A DNA stretch of 64,000 nucleotides from the NCBI RefSeq assembly GCF_023343835.1, contig NC_064449.1, positions 2,889,778 through 2,953,777 on the forward strand, in the 5' to 3' direction. This stretch comes from Lagopus muta (taxonomy: Eukaryota; Chordata; Aves; Galliformes; Phasianidae). The notes beneath the pieces were generated by a model, which did not search any database, was not told where the DNA came from, and saw nothing but the letters and a program-made list of their open reading frames with translations. Of the stretch, positions 26,640 through 36,100 are shown one piece after another; within the stretch, counting starts at the first letter, position 1; every line of letters starts with the position of its first letter. A program made the translations under genes and the position numbers.

Positions 26640-26953
26640 GAACGTGACAACGTGCCTCTCGAGAGGTCCGACGTCTCCGCCCTCGCGGAGCATTGCGCTG
26701 CCGTGCGCGGGTCTCGAACCTGCAACTCAGTGAGTGACGCCGTGCCCGGGCCTCGAACCCGTGACCCCTCGGCAACCCACCGCGCCCAGCGCCCCCCACC
26801 CCATCAGGCCCCCTGTTAGTTGCCCGCCTGCAGCGCCGCGCGTCCATCCGGCGGCGGCTCCGGCGACCGGAAGCGGAAGTGACGCGCGGGTCCAGGCGCT
26901 GTTGCCAGAGCGCCCGGCGGAGCCGCGTCCCGTTCTTACCCCGTCCCGCCGCG
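26640..26953 (+). promoter_or_regulatory. SUDS3 CpG-island promoter and 5' UTR
   Basis: CpG density rises sharply from about 26.66 kb through exon 1 to about 27.25 kb. There is no TATA box. At 26866-26885 lies ACCGGAAGCGGAAGTGACGC: two tandem ETS cores (CGGAAG) with the second fused to a CRE half site (TGACG). This is a common architecture at housekeeping start sites, so transcription probably begins a few tens of bases downstream (~26.88-26.93 kb). Two TFIIIC B-box-like motifs lie upstream in the same island. The exact start site is inferred. Confidence 0.75.
26704..26764 (-). promoter_or_regulatory. Two tandem TFIIIC B-box-like / tRNA T-arm-like motifs
   Basis: On the minus strand CGGGTTCGAGGCCCG (about 26747-26761) and GCAGGTTCGAGACCCGC (about 26706-26722) both match the B-box consensus GGTTCGANNCC. 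Both fold as a short stem with a 7-nt TTCGAGR loop. No A box, acceptor stem or anticodon arm is found, so these are not tRNA genes. They could be TFIIIC-binding sites or chance in a CpG island. Confidence 0.4.
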
Positions 26954-27119
26954 ATGAGCGCGGCCGGGCTGGTGTCCGCTACGCCGCCCGCTCCAGCCCC
27001 GCCCGGGGCACCGGCCCCCGCCATGCCTCCCGGCCCCGAGTACTACGAGGAGGAGGAGCTGGAGAGCGCCGAGGAAGAGGATGGCGAGCGGAGCGCTCGG
27101 GCCCGAGACTCCGATGAGG
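26954..27119 (+). CDS. SUDS3: SUDS3 coding exon 1
   Basis: The exon encodes residues 1-55 plus the first base of codon 56. It starts MSAAGL, runs through an Ala/Pro-rich stretch and enters an acidic region ([17 protein letters not shown]). The donor is G|GTGGGT at 27119/27120, phase 1. The Ala/Pro stretch makes the protein about eight residues longer than human SUDS3. The exon lies inside a CpG island. Confidence 0.95.
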
Positions 27120-30100
27120 GTGGGTAGAGCTGGAGCGGGGCTGGGGAGGCCGGGAGGGCCGGGCCGACGCTGCGCTCCCTGGGAGGTGGGTAGAAGCGGG
27201 GCGGGCTGTGAGCTGCGGGAACGTGCTGCGGAAATAACAGCTCGGCCGTCCGATCGCTGGAGTTTCCTGTGGAAGAATTAAAAAAAAATAAATACATGAT
27301 GGCGTTTGGAGGGGTGAAATCGGAGCGGTTTTCTCGAGTGGGGAAGAGTCAGAACGAGGAGAGCGCAGAGGACGTGGGATTTTGGGGTGTCCCGGGCTGT
27401 AATTGGGGCGGTAGGATAAGAAGTGCTGGAGAGGTGCGGTGTGCGGAGCTCACTTGTGTTTCTGTGGTGAGAAGGGGTAGGAGGAGGAAAGGGACGTTAG
27501 GTAGAGGAAAGGGTGAAACCTGTAAGAATGAGGGGCCATGAAGGTGTTAGGAGAGAGAGGGGTTTATAGTGGGACCGGGAAAACAAGGGAGAAGAGAAAT
27601 CCGAAGTGAAATCCACAGTATCCTGGCATGTAGGATGCATACAATGACATGTAAGGGAGATGAGGAATGACCCTCTGATAGTAAGCAGGGTCAGATTGGA
27701 TGGGAGTCAGTCCCACTCTGCTGCCACATCATGTCTGTGTGCTTCTGAACAAGGAGTTGGAGCCTTGAGAGCTGACAGCATACATGATGCCAGTGGCAGT
27801 GTGCAAATAAAATGGTATGGAGGACTTTTTTTGTTACCAAAGTATTTCTGTTTTAGTCAGAACTTGAGCTATATCTCTGTGTTGAACTTTATCTTAATAT
27901 AAAAATAAAGTTTAAGGTGTTTGTTTGTAGCCTTTCACAGGTTTTTTTTGAGGCTGATGCCTTTGTCCATATGTGGGAGATGTAGCTGTAGATGAGCTGT
28001 GCAGCTGTACCTTGTCCACCATAACTCCAGTCTGGAGAAGCTGACCCCTTAGAGAGGAAAGGGAATTCACCCTTGGCTGCACAAGAAAAGAGAGCTGCAA
28101 AGGAGTAGCTGAAAGCTAGCAGTGCTGTACTGCTTTATTTTATAGGTTTTATTATCTGCATATAAGATTGGGTCTATCTGTGCGTTAGCACTTGTCTGTG
28201 CTTTGAGAGAATGACGGAGTATTTCAGCGTGGAGCTGAGAAGCCAACTTCAGATTATAGCAAGAAATGTGTTATCTTAAGTGCAACCTCTGTGGTAAACC
28301 ATAACAGCATCTACTCACAGTGCTATTTGCAGAGCTTCAGGTCAAGATACAGAGGCATTCTAAATCAGAGCTCCTTCAGTCCTTGTCTCCTGGGTGAAGC
28401 TATAAGAAGCAGCTTGGGAAATGTCCTTCAGGGTCCTAAGATTGTGTTACCATCTCACTTTAGGGTTGTAAGACTAATGGAAAGGAATTAGTTGGGGGAT
28501 CTTAAGTCAGTGCTGCTTAAACTTAGTGGAAGCTGTGTTGTAAATCTGCTGGTGGGCTTACATGGGATGACTTGTGGTGTCAAGGAAGAGATGAGATGTT
28601 TCAAGTCAGTTCTGAATTCATTTCTCCTATTGCCAGTCTGGTTGTGTATTTGCCCAAGTGTGGGGTTTTTAGCAATTTATTGTTGTGCTTTTAATCCTGC
28701 TTCATTTTAACAAGTCATTCTTTACCTCATTTAGATACTGAGGATGCAAGCGAGACTGATCTGGCAAAACATGAGGAGGAAGACTTTGTAGAAATGAAAG
28801 AACAGTAAGTAGCCCATTCTAATGAAAAGTGAGGTTATGTTTTTGCTGCCCTTCTTGGGAGGCGGGGGACAGATGTCTTGTTTTTGTATAGAGCTCTGCA
28901 GTGTTTTGGACCAAGATTTGGGTTAAAAAACTGTAGCTCAATGTAATAGCTAATAAGCACAAGTAATTGCATTTCTTCTCAGTTGTTCTCTCAGTTCATG
29001 AAGCAAAGCAATGTTTTGAACAAAGAAACGCACAGCAGCTCAGTTTTGCTGCAGATGAATCCCTCTGCAGGCAGATCCTTTAAAGAAAACAAGGAATCTA
29101 CTTGATACAAGCCAAGGCAAGATGCCTGTGAAAATAACTTAAGTGACTGAATGTCAGACTTGTCCAAGGAGAATTAACTTTTTGGAGACTTGAGGTAGTT
29201 TATTTCCAACCTAAGATGTATTTGCAGCATTTTATGTTCATTTACTGGCAACAGTGTGGTTTTTCACACAGGTCAGGAAGAGTTGGGCTATGTTAAACCA
29301 CAGATACGTGAGAAAGGAAATGCAAGACTAAAACAGCACTGGGAATAGACTTTGGTTTTAGTTTGGGGTTTGCTTTTTTTTTTTTTTTTTTTTTTTTTTG
29401 GTGTGTGTGCTGGGGAAAGTTTTATATGTGTATGTAAAATATATATAAATATAGATATGTAAAATATGCATACGTATATGCAGAATGTTAAGGTCTGTGT
29501 GAGGAAATGCCTTCTGTTTTATCAGTAGGAAAGTAATACACAAATATTGAGACTTGATAAAGTGGCAGAACTGTTGCAAAGTTCCTGGTGTCTGTAAATC
29601 TAGATGTCATTATAGGTTTCCACGTTTAAAACAAATAAGTCTTGTTTTTGCCGAACTCTTAGGGAAATGATTGACTTGAATGCGTCGTAAAACTGATGAG
29701 TTTTCTTAGACAGAGTGATGATGTCTCATTTGTAGGATAAATACCCTTTTACTTGTTTGCCTCCTGAAGTTCTTCTAAAAAGCTTTTGATTCAGTGTCAG
29801 CACGCTGTGACTGAAGCAGATGGTGAAACAAATCATGTTGGTTTGTTTTTCACTTGTTGCCCAAGGAGGCTGTGGATGCCCCATCCCTGCAGGCATTCAA
29901 GGCCAGGCTGGATGTGGCTCTGGGCAGCCTGGGCTGCTGGTTGGTGACCTGCACACAGCAGGGGGTTTGAAACTACATGATCACTGTGGTCCTTTGCAAC
30001 CCAGGCCGTTCTATGATTCAGTGTAAAGGTCTCTGTCGTTGCAGGATGTATCAGGACAAACTGGCATCTCTTAAGAGGCAATTGCAGCAGCTGCAGGAAG

Positions 30101-33100
30101 GTAAGTCTTGAGGGGGGGTAGCTTTGTGTTTGTGTTCAGGAAGGAAACTGAATACAAAGAAAAATTTAAATTGCCTTTGAAATCAACAATTTGTTTTTAG
30201 GTACTCTTCAGGAATATCAGAAAAGAATGAAAAAGTTGGACCAGCAGTACAAAGAAAGGATACGAAATGCTGGTAAGCTGTATTTCTTTCAAAGATGCTG
30301 CATATGCCTTTGCATTACGATTTTTGTAACAGCAGAAGGTGAATGCAACTCTCCACTGACGATAGGAACTTGCTGGAGGAAAGGGTTCCATGCTCTGAGG
30401 GTGGGCTGTGGTTGTTTCTGAGTTTATGAAACACGATGGAATCTTTCTTGAAAACACCCAGCCCCCCGTCAGTGTTATTTGCAGAGTGTTTACTAAACAC
30501 CAATAAAATATTCAGTCTTTATTTGTGTGAAATAGCACAAATGAAAATGTTTGTATCTGCCATTATGCCTGCAGTCTTCCACGTTGGCTTGTTGTGCAGC
30601 TTGTCCAACACCTTACCTTAGCACTGCATGCTTCCTCAGAAATCTGTTTTGTGCTTGAGAACAACAAATGCAGAGGATTTGCTGCTGCAGATGTGACTGT
30701 TTACAGCTGTGACACCAAATGGGCTGCCTACATCTTCTGGCTCTATCTCAGAAGCAAGGGCCCAAGTTCCTTTAGAAGAGCCTAGCTCTGCCCTTCTGAG
30801 AGCCTTTATTGTGTTACCACAGAGGGACAGCTTGGAAATCAGATCTGTTTGCTTGTTTTCCTTTCTGTCCTCTTTCCAGTAGTTTCTTATCTTAGATACT
30901 GAAGCAAGGTCAGATCCCATTATTCTGTGAAATAGATCAGAGCAGTTGTATGATGTCAAATATACAGCAGCCTTTCAGTAGTGCCAGCTGTCTTCTAAAA
31001 GACTTTGGGATAGTAAAGGATCTGCTTGAGGAGTTTAAGTAAATTGAGCTGCTCCTTGCAAGCAGAAATCTGTCTTCCGAGAAGCAAATATTTTATGTTA
31101 GGGTGGCATTCTAGTGATAATGGGATGCTGAAACTAACTGCTAACTTGTATCCCTGGCTGGCAGGGAGTGGTGGTGCATCAGCACCTTTCTTCCAGAGGA
31201 GGGCAGATTGTGCTTAGTTTTGAATGAGGATAAAAACCTGACTGCCTACTGTTACAGGAATGGGTTTTTGTGTTGATTCATTCCCACGTTGAGTGAGGTT
31301 TTTCATTCTGCTTTTGTGGTTTTTTTTTGTTTTTAATTTAGAATTCAGATATTAATGCAACAGTTTAGATTTGTCTGTATATGATTAGCTCCATAATGGA
31401 AGTATTCATAGCATGGCTTGGGTTGAAAGGGATCTCAAGGATCATGAATCTCCAACCCCCCTGCCACAGGCAGGGCCACCAACCTCCACTCTTAATACCA
31501 GACCAGGCTGCCTTCCTTGCTGAGAAGTTAGGGAAGAAGTTGCAAACAAAAGGTTTAATTTTTGTTTTGGCCATCTGTCTTGGCTTTTATAGCACTTTAA
31601 AAAGTGACACGGCTGCTTCCACAGCCTGGTCTGCTATTAAATGGGGAGGCTGGTGGCTCTGCATGTGACAGAGGGGTTGGAGATTCACAATCCTTGACTT
31701 CCCTTCCAACCCTGGCCATTCTGTGATAACAGGCTTCAGTATGTTTCAGAGCAGTTTTTGCCATCTCAGATATTTCCATAGGTTAAAATGCTGGTGAAAT
31801 GTGGTGGTTTGAGGACTGGGTGCCTTAGTTTGCTTTCTTTGACACCGTCTTGAGTAAAGATTTCCTGTGCAGTGTGTCCTCCAGGAAACACAAAAAGCAT
31901 GCAGACTTGTTTGATTTCAAGTTATTAGCCCTTGCACAAACATCAGCAGGGCTGTTTCACACCAGAAATCCATTGGCCTCATCCTGCGTGACTTGAATTA
32001 AGGTAGTGCTGTATGTTAGAACTTAACCTTCAGGGATAGATAGCAGCTTGCTTGCATGTTTTCTCAGGCATAAGCAGCCTGAAGTCAGGCACTTGTATTA
32101 AATAGATGAATCTAACTGCTGCAATATTATTTCTGAATGGATCGTTGCTGAAATTCGTAGTACTGCTCTAAGCTGTCAATTGTTGCCAACCATACATCAC
32201 CTGTGTGTGTCAAGTTTCTATCTGGGGAATTTGTATCCAGAATTGATTTACTTCTGTGATTGGAAGAAGGGTGGGCTGTATACTTGGTACAGATGGAAGT
32301 AGTAGCTGAGCTGGAAAGCAAGGTTTGCTGCTGTGTAAGGTTTGCAAATGTGATTGAATAGCTATAGAAAACTTGAATTAAGTTACTAAGTTGAGTCTTT
32401 CTTTTCTTTCAGAACTTTTCCTCCAGCTGGAAGTGAGTACTCTTAATTTATCAGAATACATATTAAGTGGGTGGAAGGTGTTAAACCTGCAGCTTTGTCA
32501 ACCAGCACTTTTTCTTATTTTTTGTTTCCCCCTTTGGTGTTACTACAGTTAAGTACAGAATACAGTTCTGTTGCCTGCAGTAACTTCCAGGCTGTCATTA
32601 AAAAGAAAATGAAAAATCCACGTTTTCTCCAGTTGCTGTGTGCTGCTTGTGCATTTGGTCGTTTAAAAAGCTTGTTTAAGCTTGCTTAGGGTGATAGATG
32701 ATAAGTCTGAAGAGCTCTCTGTTAGAGACTTGATAGGGGAGGCACCATTAAAGTGTGTTTAAAAAGAATTAATTCTTTTGCTGATAACAGTTCTGCTTCC
32801 TTAGTCATTTCAGGTGGTTTTCTGTTGTATCATTTCAATGTTGATAATCTGCAGAAGTGGCTATAGTTTTCAACAGAAGAGCTAATGAAAGCACGGCAGT
32901 TGAAAGAAGGTGTTGCCAAATCACTGACTTGAGCTATTTGTTCTTTAGCTGACTCTTTTATCTTTTGATTTGCATTAGACAGATCAGGTGGAAAAGAATT
33001 ACGTCAAGGAAAAGAAGGCAGCAGCAAAGGAGTTTGAAGATAAGAAAATTGAGCTTAAGGAAAATTTGATTGCAGAGTTGGAAGAGAAGAAGAAGATGAT

Positions 33101-36100
33101 TGAGAATGAGAAGTTAACCATGGAATTAACAGGAGGTAAAAACAAGATCTGTCGTTTTTCTTCTCCGCTTTGCTACTGCTTAGAAAAAAGAGTTTTAAGA
33201 AGCCCTGCTGGTTTATACTGACAGCTTGACTTTAAAACTTCCCAAATGTCAACACAAATTGGTGGTCTTTAAGTGGAGAACGTAGTTCATAATAAAATTC
33301 AGTGACCTGCATTATTAACATGTAAATCAAAGCAGTGTCAGCAAAGGAACAGAGTGCAGAAGCTTTCTCATTCACTTTTTCTCCTTTCAGAAGAACAGAT
33401 TGAGTTCTTGGGATTTCTAGACTTGATAAAATTGTGCTGGATGCTGGGTTGGACTCAGTCCTGAAAGTTAAACTCGTGTTTAGATTCATAGCTTCTTCTC
33501 AAGACAGATTTTTGAGATAGTGTTGTAGAACAGTATTTCTTTGTGAGGTTGTACAAAGTTAATCAGTTGACTCACTGAATGTATTGTGGCTGTCCTCGTG
33601 GTTGGAAGCCCCTTGCTTGGAGACATTCGAGGTCAGGCTGCACTGGACTGTGAGCATCTGACTGAGCTGTAGGTGTCCCTATTCATTGCAGGGAGTTGGA
33701 CTGGATGGCCTTTAAAGCTCCCTTCCAACTCAAGATTCTACCATTCTGTGAGAATTTCCTTCAGTTGGGATGGCTGTTGGAATTGATGCATCTTAGTCAT
33801 TTTTGTTACTGAGTTCTAGAGGATGCCTACCATATGTTTGTGCTTTTTCATTATGCTGATATGAAACGTGTTCTCATGATGTCCTGCTCTGTATGCAGAC
33901 AAAAAGGGATTCTTTAAGTGCCTGCAACGTGGCAGTGAAACTATTGAGAAGTGCCACAATGTTGACCTGACCAGTGCTACTAGGTTTTAAATAGTGCAGA
34001 TGGTTAAGAAACTAAGGGAAGGTAAACAGCAAAGGTTAAAATGTGCTACTTAAACCTGGTAAAAGAGATTGATTTCAGTTAGCTGCATTTATGTCCAGAC
34101 TTTAGAAAATGAGCATGAAATGGACAAATTCCTTGTATGAAACCACTTGTTACCCTTGGTGCCTTGTCAGTAGTGGACTCAGTGGAGTGAGGGTTGATTG
34201 GCCTCCTTCACAGGTTGTGCTTCTCTGGTACAGAACCAAAGGTCTGGTCTGATTTCCTTACAAGAAGCAACTCCCACATGTTATGGACAGATGATGTCGG
34301 CTGTGTTGCTGAGGTCTGTCCATGAATTGGACCTTTTATATCTTTTTTAGCATCTACAAGTGTTACATAAGCCAATAGCTTAATTGTTGCTCAGAAACAA
34401 GAGATGAAACGTACTTGGTGGAGTTGTACAAACCATTAGGGCTGATCTGGTCTGGAAAACACCTTGTGCTGGTTGTCTGTTTTTGGATTTGTTTTTATGG
34501 GTTTGTCTGATCTTACAAACTCTCTGTGTATTTGCCTTAACTTTGTTATTGTCACTCTGGGCTGTGCTTCCTCACTGCTAAGCTGGCATACAGTGTTAAT
34601 CTTGCAAGTAGATCTTCATTAAAGGATCAAGGTCTGAGTAGATCTTGCCTTTGTAACCTGCACACCACTGTATTGAGGATCTGAGGGAATCCAGGGTCTC
34701 CATCAGCAGGCAGGACAGCTGTTAACATCAGGGTTGGGATTTGCAGAGTGGAAGGGAGACAGAGGAGGGTAAAAAGAGGTATTCAGGGGTAATGTGTGTG
34801 ATGTGGGGACCAGATTAATTCTCCTCTGGGAAATATCTCCCCCACTGCTGTGTGTCCTGAAGAGATGAGCTATTTCATCAGGCACAGCTCTGGTAAAAGG
34901 CATGTAAATAACTGTGGAGAAGCAATTCATTGTGTGTGTGTGTGCTAGGCCTCTCTTATCTCCTTCCTTCCAGACCAGCAGAAATGCAATTTGATTCCTT
35001 TAGAAGTAGCAGAATTGATCACGAATGCATACTGCAGCCTGAGAAAGGAGCACAATGGAACCTGCATGCACTCAGTGATTTCTAAAACCTATAGAGAAGC
35101 TCATTGTGTGCAAGAATGCAACCTGATGAGTAGCAGGCTGGTTTGTGAGCATCAGGACTTGCTTGCAGTTTCTGTAGATTGTAGCTGCTGCCTCCTGGAG
35201 CACTGCCCTGTGTGGTTCTCACCTGTTAAGGCTCATGTAAGCTTGTGTTTCAGGTGAAATCTGCTGGTACTTTAGCAGCTCTTTGAAAATGGCTTCAAGT
35301 TATCACAAATCTCAAGAATCTCACAGCTCTTCATGTGTTTCATTGCAAATGGAAGACTTTCAAGGTGTTTTTCTCTGGGGGTTGATGTGGTATTAGCGTT
35401 CAGCTGACTTGTTGCAGTTTTGTCTACAAGTTGCTGAGGTCAGTTGGTATCCTTACTCAAATTTTAAGGTAACAGCTTTGTGACAGCTCCTTTCAAAGAA
35501 CTTTTATAAAAAAGGTGGAAAAGCCTCAGTGTGGCTGCGTGGCACCGTGAGGAAGTGCTTCAAGCCCCTCTTTTTGAGGCTCCTGTAAATCAGTCTTCAC
35601 AAATGGCAGGAAGGGGCTTCCATTAACACAGTAGCTTATGATTTTAGTGTCCACAAAGCTATCAGTGTGCAGTGTAATACAAAGCACTCAGCTCTGAAGG
35701 AAACTACTCCTTGGTGTACTGCTGGGAGTGACACTTCAGTTTTTACTTATTTTTAAAATCTTTTCTCATGATGTTTGTTCCCTTAATATGCAGAATGTTC
35801 TTCCTATTGCACCCTTTGTAGGGAGAAAAGTAAGTTTGTGTTTTCAATGTGCTGAGCATCTCAAGCATGTGGTGTCTAAAGGGAACCAGGGAACCTTCAT
35901 ATACATCAGTGCTTTCTAGGCTGTGATTTGTATGTACTCAAAGACAAATAAATAGCTTTCAGCACATAGAAGGAACAGTGATGTGTTGGGTTTAGCATTT
36001 TAGGTGTGGTCTCTTGCCAATTCAAGCTACCTTCATAAACTAAGGAATTATCTGTGAGAGTTTGAGAGTTGAGTTGAGCAGTTCAGACCGCCTGTAGTCA

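Noticed and set aside
26704-26764. tRNA genes
   Set aside because: Only T-arm-like pieces are present, with no A box, anticodon arm or acceptor stem.
26879-26953. Upstream extension of the SUDS3 frame from a GTG
   Set aside because: Vertebrate start codons are ATG. The first in-frame ATG at 26954 gives the conserved MSAAGL N-terminus.
26242-27024. 260-codon minus-strand frame antisense to the SUDS3 promoter
   Set aside because: It spans the CpG island, where stop codons are rare, its Arg/Ala/Gly-rich half is antisense to exon 1, and it has no domain.
34979-35257. Possible extra exon in intron 6 (open frame after CTTCCAG)
   Set aside because: The peptide resembles nothing in SUDS3, and exons 6 and 7 join perfectly without it.
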